Notes under the pieces: generated by a model
What the model saw: the letters and a program-made list of their open reading frames with translations, nothing else
Databases searched by the model: none
What the model was told of the DNA's origin: nothing
Shown: in pieces, positions 17,341-26,055 of the stretch
Layout of the letters: every line of letters starts with the position of its first letter
How positions within the stretch are numbered: position 1 is the first letter of the stretch
Origin: Streptomyces sp. NBC_00704
GTDB taxonomy: Bacteria; Actinomycetota; Actinomycetes; Streptomycetales; Streptomycetaceae
Length of the DNA: 64,000 nt
Assembly: GCF_036226605.1 (NCBI RefSeq)
Contig: NZ_CP109000.1
Span: forward strand, 1 to 64,000
Direction: 5' to 3'
Position numbers and translations under genes: made by a program

Positions 17341-17500
17341 CCGTTGACCGTGGCGTTGACGGTCGCCTCGTGCCCCGCGTTCAGCAGCAGCACGGCCGTC
17401 GAGATCAGTTCCTGCTCGGTGAGCCGGTCGCCCTCGTCGTGCGCGGCGATCAGACCGGACACCACCGGGGCGGCGCGGGCGCGAGCGCGGTCCGGATGGG
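17341..17500 (-). pseudogene. Cytochrome P450 internal fragment (I-helix)
   Basis: The minus-strand frame reads VVSGLIAAHDEGDRLTEQEL then ISTAVLLLNAGHEATVNAT. AGHEAT is the P450 I-helix oxygen-binding motif (A/G-G-x-E/D-T/A-T) and TEQEL is the helix before it. Nothing of the ExxR or haem-Cys regions is present. The fragment is cut by an IS481 scrap on one side and a NERD gene on the other. Confidence 0.65.
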
Positions 17501-17920
17501 AGAGGCCGCGTGGGCGGCGGAGCGGGCGGCACAGCATCGGTGGGCCAAGGTGGTTCTGCCGCTCCTGGCGGCGGCCGCCGCGGTGGTCGGCTGGGCCGTG
17601 GGCACCGTGGGGAACTGGCAACTCGGCCTGGTGGCCGCGCTCGTCGTCGGGCTCGGCGTCCGGCGCCTATACCGGCGGGCCCACAACAGCTGGGCGGTGG
17701 GTGCCGCCGTAGAGGCGCGGACGGCCAAGCTGCTGGCCCCGCTCGTCCGCCGGGGCCACGCGGTGGTGCTTCACGATCGGGCGGCCAGGGAGCGCGCCAA
17801 CCCGGACCACCTGGTCTTCACGGCCGCTGGCGCCGTGTACGTCGAAACGAAGAACTGGACGTCGGACAAGTCCCAGCTGACCGTGCAGGGTGGCACCCTT
17901 CGCCCGGCCACGCTTCAGCG
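17496..17920 (+). pseudogene. NERD-domain membrane protein, 3' truncated
   Basis: From the ATG at 17496: two membrane helices at about residues 20-58 (VVLPLLAAAAAVVGWAVGTV, LGLVAALVVGLGV), then a NERD domain: SWAVGAAVEARTAKLLAPLV, RGHAVVLHDRAA, ANPDHLVFTAAGAVYVETKN and W. These cover the conserved Glu, the D of NPDHLV and the ETKN core of the PD-(D/E)XK-like fold. Family resemblance ends near LRPATL at about 17915; the open frame to 18233 has unrelated composition. Confidence 0.7.
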
Positions 17921-17930
17921 TAGGTGCATG

Positions 17931-17946
17931 CATACAGCGCTGTATG
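17931..17946. repeat. 16-base perfect palindrome CATACAGCGCTGTATG
   Basis: An uninterrupted perfect palindrome, immediately preceded by TGCATG, at the point where NERD homology ends. It could be an operator for a dimeric repressor, or a scar of a site-specific event. The 430 bases from here to the TNT gene at 18374 contain no other gene I can support. Confidence 0.45.
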
Positions 17947-18373
17947 GGGCTGTTGGAGGACGCGGGACCCGACGGGCTCTGGGGACGCCGGGTACGAACG
18001 TCGCACAGGCGACACTGAGCCAGGTCGGGATGCCACGAACCGTGGAGCGGATTGATCGCTTCGAACGAGTGAACATCGGCGTGGGTGCCTTTGCGGTCCA
18101 CGATTCTCCTGTTATCCGGGCATCGGTGTCTTGTCTCGTCGGCTGCGCAGCAGCGGCGCGAGGGAACGGGTGTCCTGCCGGTCACTCGTTCGTTGATCTC
18201 CGTCTCGGCCGGTCCGGCCCGTCTGCATCCTGAGATCGGATCACGGCGACCTCACGTTTCGCCGCCCTTGGCCCCGGCCGGGCCACTCGTCCCGCCTCCT
18301 GGCGGACCCGCCTGCTCCAGGCATGCCCGCCTGGGTCGGCTTCGTCTTCGACCGAGCCACCGGAGTACGACAC

Positions 18374-19066
18374 GTGAACCACCGCACTCGCAGCACTTTG
18401 TCCGCGCTGGCACTGACTGCGGCTGCCGCTCTGGCGCCAACCGCGGCCACCGCCGCCGAGGACGTCGGCCCCCGCGCGGTACCGGCCACATCCCTGCCCG
18501 CCCCGTGTACCGGCGAGTACCAGGGAGATGCGCGGCTGGGACCGCAAATCCTGCCCCGCTCGTGGGAAGCACCGGTCGGGCCGTTGCTGAAGCACTATCA
18601 ACGCATGGGTGAACTGTCCCCGCGGGCTTTCCTGGGCAAGTACTGGAAGGACGACAGCCCGCAGGGACCGGGCGGGTGGAAGTACCCGCCGAACGACGGG
18701 TTCGCCGAGACCAACTCCGGCCAGGCCGACAAGCACGTCGAGGTCCTCGAGCCCGGTGAAAGCCTGGACCGCTTCGGCTCCGAGTACGGCTCGTACCTGG
18801 CCCCTGCCGGCGACTCCTACGCCAAGCGGGCCCTGCCGCCGCAGAACCTCAACACCCGCGACCCGAAGTACCCCTGCGACTACCACCGCTACGCCGTGAA
18901 GCAGCCCTTCCTCGTCTGGCAGGGCCGCATCGCCCCCTGGTTCGAACAGCCCGGCGGCGGCCAGCAGATCAAGCTCGACCCGGCCCTCCTCGACCCCGGC
19001 ACGGGTGAGCGACTGAACGTGAAGTGGCTGCTGGACCACGGCTACCTCGCCCCTTCCGCCGGCTGA
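18374..19066 (+). CDS. Secreted TNT-domain (DUF4237) NAD-glycohydrolase-type toxin
   Basis: A 230-residue protein from a GTG at 18374 with GGAG upstream. A Sec signal peptide (ALALTAAAALAPTAATAA) is followed by a short linker and a TNT domain: WKYPPNDGF, LEPGESLDRFGSEYGSYLAP, YAKRALPPQNLN, YHRYAVKQPFLVWQGRIAPW, FEQPGGGQQI and VKWLLDHGYL. In the Mycobacterium tuberculosis toxin TNT this fold hydrolyses NAD, and the Arg of RALPP and Gln of GGGQQ lie in conserved positions. No inactivating change is seen. It is not attached to an RHS or ESX carrier. The small gene 13 bases downstream looks like a partner but is interrupted. Confidence 0.82.
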   Translation: MNHRTRSTLSALALTAAAALAPTAATAAEDVGPRAVPATSLPAPCTGEYQGDARLGPQILPRSWEAPVGPLLKHYQRMGELSPRAFLGKYWKDDSPQGPGGWKYPPNDGFAETNSGQADKHVEVLEPGESLDRFGSEYGSYLAPAGDSYAKRALPPQNLNTRDPKYPCDYHRYAVKQPFLVWQGRIAPWFEQPGGGQQIKLDPALLDPGTGERLNVKWLLDHGYLAPSAG

Positions 19067-19079
19067 ACCCGGCCGGCCG

Positions 19080-19325
19080 GTGGACCGCAGATGTCTGCGC
19101 ACCGTCCTGCGCGCCCGGGGCGTGCGGGACGGCCACTACTACATCGAGGAGGTCCACCAGCCCTCCCCCCTGCCCACCGACTTCATGTATCTGCGCCGGT
19201 CACCTGCCCTTGCAGGCATGTGGGAGACCGGCGCCTACGAGCGAGGCACCTGAGAAGTCACCGCCCAGCACACACGCGAAGAGGACGCATGCACCTACCT
19301 GCTGCGGTTGCTGACCGACGACTGA
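19080..19325 (+). pseudogene. Small TNT-associated partner gene interrupted by an in-frame TGA
   Basis: From a GTG at 19080 the frame reads CLRTVLRARGVRDGHYYIEE, PSPLPTDFMYLRRSPALAGM, WETGAYERGT, then TGA at 19251-19253. The same frame continues EVTAQHTREEDACTYLLRLL TDD to a second stop at 19325. Codon bias is strong on both sides of the TGA, and the text reads continuously, as if one codon (probably Tyr) became a stop. I take it as an 81-residue companion of the TNT toxin, plausibly its immunity protein. That role rests on position and my recollection of similar pairs. Confidence 0.55.
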
Positions 19326-19781
19326 TGGGTCCGGCCGGCACACGTTGTCGTCATTCATACGACCAGGCCTCTCAGTTGTTGTACGCGGCTGACGTGAGAT
19401 GCCATCCGTGGTTGTCGCCCAACCAGGACCACACACGCTCCAGATCAGCCCTCCTCATGCCACCAGCACCGGACCGAGCGGCGTGGGAGACGAAGACTCG
19501 TTGCTCAGATTCTGGCCGTGACAGCCGAAGGCCGCTTCCTCGCCCCGTTCCCGGCGAGCGGTGTCGAACACGGCTCCGGCGAGGCTGCTGATCCCGGCCA
19601 CCGGGCCAGCAGATCACTCCGGAGCGCGCCTTTCCCCGCGGTCGGGCCGCGCCGGTTGGCCGGCCGGTTGTGCTTGCCGAGTTCTTCCGGCACCGCCGCG
19701 ATGCGCGACGTTCACCCCCGTGCGGAAATGGAGGCGAGGTGTCGACCGGTCCGGCAGGCGGACGCTAGGGAGCCCGAGGCA
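19326..19781. other. Gene-poor stretch before the exporter
   Basis: No complete gene is supported. On the minus strand a short frame ending at 19372 reads RADLERVWSWLGDNHGWHLT, perhaps a remnant, but I cannot name it. The plus-strand frame leading into 19782 lacks family resemblance and is treated as the exporter's leader region. Confidence 0.4.
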
Positions 19782-21386
19782 ATGGGAAAGTGGAAGGCGC
19801 TGGCCGTGCTGGGCACGGCCCAGTTCTTGATGGTCCTCGATACCGCCGTGATGAACGTGTCCATCAGCCGGCTGGTGGAGGACTTCCACACCACCGTCAC
19901 CGCGATCCAGACAGTGATCGCCCTGTACGCGCTGGTGATGGCGGCGTTCATGATCACCGGGGGCAAGCTCGGCGACCTGCTCGGCCGCCGCCGCGCCTTC
20001 GGTCTCGGGCTCGTGGTCTACGGGGTCGGCTCGGCGATCACAGCTGCTGCGCCGGTGCTGTGGGTGCTGGCGCTGGGCTGGTCGGTCATCGAAGGCCTGG
20101 GCGCCGCGATCGTCCTGCCCGCCTTGGCGGCGCTGGTCGCGGGATCCTACCGAGGCCGGGATCGCGCGCTGGCCTACGGGGTCATCGGCGGGCTCTCGGG
20201 CGTCGGCATCGCCGTCGGGCCGCTCCTGGGCGGATGGGTGACCACCTATCTCACCTGGCGGCTGGTCTTCGTGGGTGAGGTGGTCGTGGTCGTCGTCATC
20301 CTCGCGCTGCTGCGCTGGATCGAGGTCCCACCGGAGGCCGCCCGGCGGGTGCGGCTCGACGTCGTCGGCGCGGTGCTGTGCGCGGTGGGTCTGGCGGGGA
20401 TCGTGCTCGGCATCCTGCAGAGCAGTTCCTGGGGCTGGCTGCGGCCGAAGGAGTCGCCGTTTACCGTATTCGGGTTCTCCGCCACGCTGTTCGTCGTGGC
20501 GGCGGGAGGCGTGGTGCTCAGCCTGTTCGTCAGCTGGGAGCGGCGTCGGGAGTCGCGCGGCGCGGACCCGCTGGTCCGCCTGGAACTGTTCCGGGTGCCA
20601 ACGTTGCGGGCCGGGCTGTTCATGCTGCTGATCCAGAGCACGGTCCTGCTCGGCCTGTTCTTCGTCATCCCGCTCTACCTCCAGGTGGTCCAGGAGTTCA
20701 GTGCCTTCCAGACCGGTCTGCGGCTGCTTCCCGTCTCGGCGACCATGCTGGTCGCCGCCATGAGCGGCTCCGCGCTGGCCCGCGTCGCCTCGCCCCGGAC
20801 GGTGGTGCGCTGCGGTCTGCTCGTCATGCTCGGGGCCGTCGTCTGGCTGCTGGCCACCGTCAAGCCGGTGATCGACGACCTCTCCTTCGCTGTTGCCATG
20901 GCCCTGCTCGGGCTCGGCATGGGTCTGCTGGCGTCACAACTGGGCAACGTCGTTCAGTCCAGCGTGGGCGAGAAGGCACGCAGCGAGGCGGGCGGCCTGC
21001 AGAACACGGCCCAGCAGTTCGGCTCGGCTCTGGGCACGGCCCTGATCGGCGCCATTTTGATTGCCGCCCTCGCCGGAGCGTTGAACAAGCAGATCGAGGC
21101 GGACCCGCGGATCTCCCAGGCGGTACGTCAGCAGGTCGGCGTGGCGCTCGAGGCCGGAGTGCAGTTCGTGCCGACCGACCAGGTGTCCACCGCATTGAAA
21201 CAGGCGCAGGTGCCCCCCGACCAGGCCCAGCATCTCGTCGATGCGTACGCCGCCGCGCAGCTCAACGGGCTGAAGGCCGCGATCCTCGCGGCGGGCGGCA
21301 TCACGCTGTGCGGCTTCGGCTTCACCCGCCATCTGCCCGCCCGGCGGCTCACCGCGGAGAAGGACGTCCCGAGCAAGCAGGGGTGA
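19782..21386 (+). CDS. DHA2-type 14-helix MFS drug efflux transporter
   Basis: A 534-residue integral membrane protein. From the ATG at 19782: helix 1 LGTAQFLMVLDTAVMNVSI (motif D1), TM2-3 loop GGKLGDLLGRRRAFGLGLVV (motif A), and the antiporter motif C region VIGGLSGVGIAVGPLLGGWV. A central LLRWIEVP loop is followed by the second half-set of helices and a longer soluble loop near residue 440 (IEADPRISQAVRQQVGVALE) before the last helix. This is the EmrB/QacA-type proton-drug antiporter layout. The ORF extends upstream of 19782 but without family similarity. No adjacent regulator; the substrate is unknown. Confidence 0.9.
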   Translation: MGKWKALAVLGTAQFLMVLDTAVMNVSISRLVEDFHTTVTAIQTVIALYALVMAAFMITGGKLGDLLGRRRAFGLGLVVYGVGSAITAAAPVLWVLALGWSVIEGLGAAIVLPALAALVAGSYRGRDRALAYGVIGGLSGVGIAVGPLLGGWVTTYLTWRLVFVGEVVVVVVILALLRWIEVPPEAARRVRLDVVGAVLCAVGLAGIVLGILQSSSWGWLRPKESPFTVFGFSATLFVVAAGGVVLSLFVSWERRRESRGADPLVRLELFRVPTLRAGLFMLLIQSTVLLGLFFVIPLYLQVVQEFSAFQTGLRLLPVSATMLVAAMSGSALARVASPRTVVRCGLLVMLGAVVWLLATVKPVIDDLSFAVAMALLGLGMGLLASQLGNVVQSSVGEKARSEAGGLQNTAQQFGSALGTALIGAILIAALAGALNKQIEADPRISQAVRQQVGVALEAGVQFVPTDQVSTALKQAQVPPDQAQHLVDAYAAAQLNGLKAAILAAGGITLCGFGFTRHLPARRLTAEKDVPSKQG

Positions 21387-21814
21387 GCTCCGGGCGCACT
21401 CTGCAAAACCGGAAGCCGTCGTGCAGGTGGGGTGAGCGGGCCACCGATCCCTTTATGCGCTGGCACGAATACCGCCGCCCTGTGTGGCCACGGGAAACAA
21501 GCAGCTGACGTAGTGCAGCACCCGCCGTCAGGGCGCTGTGGCTGCCAGAACCCGGTAGGCGCCTCCGGGCCATGGGCGCACAAAGCCAGCGAGGCTGGCA
21601 GAACAAGCACCGTTGCCGTACCAGGCCTTCTTCCGGCTCGTGACTTCTCCGGCTCGTGAATTCTGTGAGAAGCATTGACGCCGGCGGCCGGATCTCTATG
21701 AGGCTCTTCGAGTTGGCCACCGATCGGGTGATGGGCCGTGAAGCGCAACGCGCGAGGCCCCCGGGCTGTTGATCGAGATGTCTGACGTCTCAACCACGCT
21801 GCTCAGGGGCCTCA
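21387..21814. other. Intergenic stretch between MFS gene and IS5 copy
   Basis: No gene seen. The last 100 bases are probably the left end of the IS5 element that begins coding at 21815, but I could not find an inverted repeat matching its right end, so the element boundary is unresolved. Confidence 0.4.
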
Positions 21815-22563
21815 TTGGTCATCTATCCTGCCGCACTCGACCTGCCGCATGCACTCGTGGAGTGGGTCACCATGCTCATCGTCACCCGTGAGGGCGACCG
21901 ACGCTGCAAGCTCCGCCCGTCCCAGCGCGCGATGGTGGCACTGGTGTACCTGCGCGAACACACCACTCTGGCGAAGATCGCCGCTGGATTCGGGATCAGC
22001 GAGTCCACCGCCCACGCCTACACCAGCGCGGTCGTCGGCCTGCTCGCCGCACGTGCACCGGGCCTGTTGAAGACGCTGCGCGAGCACGAACCCGACTTCG
22101 TCCTGCTCGACGGCACCCTCGGCGAGCGCGACCGGGTCGGCGACGGCCGGGCCGACTACTCCCACAAACACCGGCGCCACGGTGTGAACGTGCAGGTGGT
22201 CACCGACCCCGGCGGCCGGCTGCTGTGGCTCTCGCCCGCCCTGCCGGGCCGCACCCATGACCTGACCGCCGCCCGCACCCACCGGATCAACCGGATCCGC
22301 GAGCGCCAGGGCGTTCCCATCCTGGCGGATCTTGCCTACCAGGGCGGTGGCCCCTGGCTGACCACGGCCATCAAGCGCAGACCCCTGCAGGAACTCACCC
22401 CCACCGAGAAGACCGTCAACCGGGCCCTGGCCGCGGCACGGGCACCGGTCGAACGAGGCGACGCCCGCCTGAAGTCCTGGCGGATCTTCCGCAGAGCCCG
22501 CTGCAGCCGAACCGCATGACGTCAATCGCCAAAGCCGTCCTCACCCTGGAGCGGCAACGCTGA
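21815..22563 (+). pseudogene. IS5-family (DDE_Tnp_4 type) transposase with late frameshift
   Basis: Nearly complete: an HTH part ([40 protein letters not shown]), first Asp ([16 protein letters not shown]), [40 protein letters not shown] with second Asp, and the Glu of [19 protein letters not shown]. One base is missing at about 22508 compared with the copy ending at 35294, which reads [19 protein letters not shown]. The frame therefore stops at 22519 instead of 22563. Only the last 20 residues are affected; activity is uncertain. Confidence 0.8.
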
Positions 22564-22630
22564 AGAATCTCAGTAGTCGATCTGACGTGCTGCTGTCAGG
22601 GTCTCAGCGTTCCGCCTCTGGTCAACCGGG

Positions 22631-22939
22631 TTAGCGGGCTGTGATCGCACGACGGGCGGCATCCCAGACCGCCTCGAATTCTTGCGCGGTCAGTTGATCG
22701 GGTTCGTGTCCCTCCCACTGTGAGACAGGGAGCTCAGCAGTAGCCCCGAACGTTTTTTCGTACTCGGCCAGACCCCCTGCCTGCTGGGCACGCTGCCATT
22801 CGTCCAGGGACGCAGCCGCGGTCGGGGTCAGTTCGGAACCCTGGAGTTCGACCTGTCGGGTCACCCAGCCGCTGGCGTCGACCTCGAAGTAGAACCAGAT
22901 GGCTTCCTCGTCCCAGAAGCACTGCATCCACGTCGTCAC
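22631..22939 (-). CDS. Small hypothetical protein coupled to the S1-domain gene
   Basis: A 102-residue acidic protein from a GTG at 22939 that overlaps the TGA of the upstream S1-domain gene (GTGA), so translation is probably coupled. Sequence features are WMQCFWDEEAIWFYFEVDAS, an aromatic-rich start, and a helical C-terminus (LTAQEFEAVWDAARRAITA). I recognise no named domain. Confidence 0.7.
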   Translation of the reverse strand: MTTWMQCFWDEEAIWFYFEVDASGWVTRQVELQGSELTPTAAASLDEWQRAQQAGGLAEYEKTFGATAELPVSQWEGHEPDQLTAQEFEAVWDAARRAITAR

Positions 22940-24414
22940 CGGTCGGCCTGCCTCTGCGACAGGGCAATGCGGCGCCGTACGAGATCGACATCCATGATCT
23001 TCACGGTGAGGGTGTCGCCGATTTCGATAACGTCCTGCGGCGTTTGATCCAGCTCGTCGGTGTGGACGAGCCCCTCAAAGCCGTCCTCTCGGTCTTCGAT
23101 GCGGACGAAGACACCGAACGGCACGATCTTGGTGACGGGCCCTGTGACCACCTGGCCGATCCTCTGCGCTACCTGCGGCCATGGGTCTTCCTGCACTGCT
23201 CGAAGCGACAGCGGCACTCGCTGCCGGACCATGTCGACGTCGAGTACCTCAGCTATGACCTCCTGGCCGACGCTGACGACGTCGGACGGGTAGTTGATCG
23301 GACGCCAGGACAGTTCCGGAATATTGATCATCGCGGTGAAGCCGCCGATGTCCACGAAGGTGACGCCGAAACTGGCGATGGACGTCACCGTGCCGGTGAC
23401 GACCTGGCCGCGGCGCAGGGTCTTCAGGAACGCCCAGTCCCGGTCGCTGGGTGTCGGCTCGGTCTGCCAACGCGCGCGGAGTACCCCGTCGCTGTCAGGC
23501 AGCACGGCGGTGAACAGCGGGAGATCTTCACCGGCGTACATGGATACGACGCCGGCTCCACGCGCGCCGGCAAGCTGGGAGGGCACGTCCTCGAACTGGG
23601 TCTCGTCCGCGACCGTGCTGGTGATCTGCCCGTCTTCCTTCTCCCAGATGATCTTCACCAGCCCTTCGTCGGGCAGGGCGGCCACGGCCGTGTCGACGTC
23701 GGTGAGCAGGTCCGGCCAGACGGCCAACTGTGCGCGTGGAGTCAGCTGGGAGCGCACGGTCGCGATGTTGTCGCGGCTCAGGCGGTGCCACCGGGAGGCG
23801 TTGAAGGCGAAGGTCTCCTCCAGGAACGTGGCGCGGTGGGCGCTGACGGTCCAGCCAAGGCGGGCCCAGAAGTCGGCGTCGGCCGGGCGCTGCACGTATG
23901 CGGGGTCGTCGGGGGCGAAGTCGTACGGCGATGCGTCCAGGCGTTGCGGGAACAGGCCGAGAGCTCGGGTGCGGGTCAGCGCGGCTTCGCAGGGCCGGCT
24001 GCTGCCGAGGTAGAGGTACTGGTCCCAGCCGACGTGCACCGTGAACTCCCCCTCGACTTCCAGGCGGCACCAGGCCCCGTTGTCGCGGAGCATCGCTCGG
24101 ACAAGCTCCAGGCCGACACCGATCGGCACCAGTGCCCCGTCGTGGAACCCGGCGGGGCCGGCGGGGAAGAGGCCGGCCAGGCCGTCGCCGTCGACCGGTG
24201 GCTCCAGGCCGAAGTGGACGAAGCCTGCGAGCTCCGGCTCGCGGATGGCCAGCTGGTCGACGCAGCTGTCCTCGGCGAAGGCGGCGACGGCCTGCAGGTA
24301 GGCGGCTTCGACCGGCCCGTGGTCGCTGGTCGTGTCCTCAGTGCCGGCGTAGCGGCCGTGGTGGTCGCGATCGGCGGGGTCGTACTTGGTGACCTGATAG
24401 ACGTAGGGCAGCAC
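22936..24414 (-). CDS. Protein with two C-terminal S1 RNA-binding domains
   Basis: A 492-residue protein from the GTG at 24414. Residues 1-330 form an uncharacterised region found in actinobacterial proteins that begin LPYVYQVTKYDPADRDHHGR and include GEFTVHVGWDQYLYLGSSRP and LFPQRLDASPYDFAPDDPAY. Residues about 335-410 form one S1 fold (RRGQVVTGTVTSIASFGVTF, VGQEVIAEVLDVD) and about 418-490 a second (GQVVTGPVTKIVPFGVFVRI, GFEGLVHTDELDQ). Tandem S1 domains bind single-stranded or structured RNA. The start is two bases from the end of a resolvase remnant, so upstream control may be altered. Confidence 0.82.
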   Translation of the reverse strand: MLPYVYQVTKYDPADRDHHGRYAGTEDTTSDHGPVEAAYLQAVAAFAEDSCVDQLAIREPELAGFVHFGLEPPVDGDGLAGLFPAGPAGFHDGALVPIGVGLELVRAMLRDNGAWCRLEVEGEFTVHVGWDQYLYLGSSRPCEAALTRTRALGLFPQRLDASPYDFAPDDPAYVQRPADADFWARLGWTVSAHRATFLEETFAFNASRWHRLSRDNIATVRSQLTPRAQLAVWPDLLTDVDTAVAALPDEGLVKIIWEKEDGQITSTVADETQFEDVPSQLAGARGAGVVSMYAGEDLPLFTAVLPDSDGVLRARWQTEPTPSDRDWAFLKTLRRGQVVTGTVTSIASFGVTFVDIGGFTAMINIPELSWRPINYPSDVVSVGQEVIAEVLDVDMVRQRVPLSLRAVQEDPWPQVAQRIGQVVTGPVTKIVPFGVFVRIEDREDGFEGLVHTDELDQTPQDVIEIGDTLTVKIMDVDLVRRRIALSQRQADR

Positions 24415-24415
24415 G

Positions 24416-24695
24416 TCACTGCCCACCGGAGGTCGACCGCGTGGCTGCGTTCTGGTGGCGTTCAAGAACGCGGTAGACCGTGGCGCGGCTGACGGAGAAG
24501 AGCTCGGCGAGGTCGGCGATGGTGTACTCGCCGGACTGGTGCTGCTGGACCAGGTGGCTTTGCTGGCGGGCGGTGAGCTTGGGCTGCTTCCCCTTGAGCT
24601 TGCCCTTGGCCCGCGCCACCGCCATGCCTTCACGGGTGCGCATGCGCAGGAGATCGACCTCGAACTCGGCGAAGCTAGCCCGGATGTTGAAGAAC
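24416..24695 (-). pseudogene. Serine recombinase (Tn3-type resolvase), C-terminal fragment
   Basis: The frame reads FNIRASFAEFEVDLLRMRTR, EGMAVARAKGKLKGKQPKLT and then a helix-turn-helix (YTIADLAELFSVSRATVYRV). This is the E-helix plus DNA-binding domain of resolvases. The catalytic serine domain is missing. At about 24695 it meets the start of a plus-strand remnant, so two broken genes join head to head. Confidence 0.75.
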
Positions 24696-25058
24696 AGCGG
24701 CATGATCCTTGTCGGCGTCAGCGACAAGGTCGAGCCGGGCACTGACCGCGTCGTCGGCGTTGACGCCCAAGACTTGATCGACAGGGTCGCCAGCGGCTGT
24801 CGTGAGAAGTTCGCCCCTCCCTGGGAGCCGACCTTCATCCCTGTCCCTTTCGGCGACGGCTCCGGACTCAGCGTGGTGGTCATCCGGGTCGACGCCAATA
24901 CCGCCCCCCGTCCCCTGCTGATAGACCTGAAGGCCCCGATCCGACTGAGCGGGCAGAACTCCACCGCCGACCGCGACCGGCTCCTCAGGCTCGCCCGTGA
25001 GGAGCCGGCTGCGACCGTGCTGCCCATGGGCCAGGGCCTCACGGCCTCGCACCTCTGA
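24696..25058 (+). pseudogene. Schlafen-type AlbA_2 DNA-binding domain, internal fragment
   Basis: The plus-strand frame begins GGMILVGVSDKVEPGTDRVV, continues GVDAQDLIDRVASGCREKFA, FIPVPFGDGSGLSVVVIRVD and ends PIRLSGQNSTADRDRLLRLA. The GG-ILVGVSD and I-R-GS-x-T patterns identify the AlbA_2 (AAA-4/Schlafen) domain. Start and ATPase or C-terminal parts are missing. Between 25059 and 25618 I find only the DUF721 scrap noted next. Confidence 0.6.
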
Positions 25059-25244
25059 TCTCCTCGCAAGCCGAACCAGTCACACGAGCACGCCGAATCG
25101 CGTGACGCTCAAGCACCTGCTCCAACGCCTCAGCCCGCCACGAACCAGCAGCCTCGAGATTCACCAGCGACACAGCCAGGCGGACACCGACCATGTTGTC
25201 ATGCTCAAACTTCACTCACCCATTGCAGCACATCCGCTGTATCC

Positions 25245-25360
25245 GCCGGTGAGCCAGCCGGAGTCGGCATCGTACGACACGGCGGCGACGTGCCCGGCGA
25301 GCTCGGGGGCGATGGCCGCCCACCGCTCCCGCAGCGTCGCGCCGGCGGCCGGGAGCACTC
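25245..25360 (-). pseudogene. DciA/DUF721-type helicase-loader fragment
   Basis: On the minus strand AGATLRERWAAIAPELAGHV AAVSYDADSGWLT reads like the conserved W-x-x-IAP-LA-H-V-x-V-x-D--SG-LT core of the DUF721 (DciA) family. About 35 residues remain and both ends run into unrelated sequence, so it is a relic only. The functional chromosomal dciA should lie elsewhere, near dnaA. Confidence 0.4.
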
Positions 25361-25618
25361 ACGCGCGCTAAGGCGAGTCCGGCGGATCTTGAGCACCCCG
25401 CGCAGACGGCAACGGAGCCGGACGGAGATTGCCTGGTCCCCAGCATGGTCAGCCAGCACCATGTCCAGCAACAATGTGAGCATCTTCGGACCGGGCGTTA
25501 GTCGCGTTCCGGAGTCTTGCAATCGGAGCGGAGCGACACCATGGCATGGCCAGCTGCTGACGCTTCGCCCAAGCCAGGATCACACCGATCCCTCAGGCGT
25601 CTGAAGGACTCCGGCAGA

Positions 25619-26055
25619 TCACGACCGGAGCCATAGGCGGATCGCAGCCACGGTGACGGTGCCGTGAAAGACGTAGGCTCGCTTGTCGTAGCGGGTGGCG
25701 ACGGCGCGGAAGCTCTTCAGGCGGTTGATCGTCCGCTCGACTTCGTTGCGGCGCTTGTACTTTTCCTTGTCGAACCCGGCAGGCCGGCCGCCGCGGCTCC
25801 CTCGGGGCTGACGGTTGGCTCTCTGGTCCTTCGGCTCGGGAACGGTGTGCTTGATGTGGCGTCTGCGCAGGTAGCGGCGGTTCCTGCGGGAGTAGTACGC
25901 CTTATCCGCACTCAGGTGTACCGGTCGGGTGCGCGGGCGTCCTTCGCCGTTGCGAGCCACGCGGACGCGTTCGAGTACGGGGATCATCTGTGGTGCGTCG
26001 CCCCACTGGCCGGGGGTGACCAGCAGTGCGAGAGGTCTGCGACCACCTTCGCTAA
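25619..26055 (-). pseudogene. IS5-family transposase C-terminal half, interrupted by a younger IS5
   Basis: The frame reads GRRPLALLVTPGQWGDAPQM, second Asp in RPVHLSADKAYYSRRNRRYL, RHIKHTVPEPKDQRANRQPR, and the Glu motif in RRNEVERTINRLKSFRAVAT, ending AAIRLWLRS. The N-terminal half should continue beyond 26055, but an intact IS begins there, and beyond that IS (27109 on) the expected N-terminal coding sequence is absent too. Confidence 0.75.

Noticed and set aside
17921..18233. Continuation of the NERD gene frame
   Set aside because: No similarity to the family beyond 17920 and codon bias is lost; it is only an open frame.
23044..24492. A 482-codon plus-strand frame opposite the S1-domain gene
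   Set aside because: Antisense shadow; the minus strand encodes two clear S1 domains.
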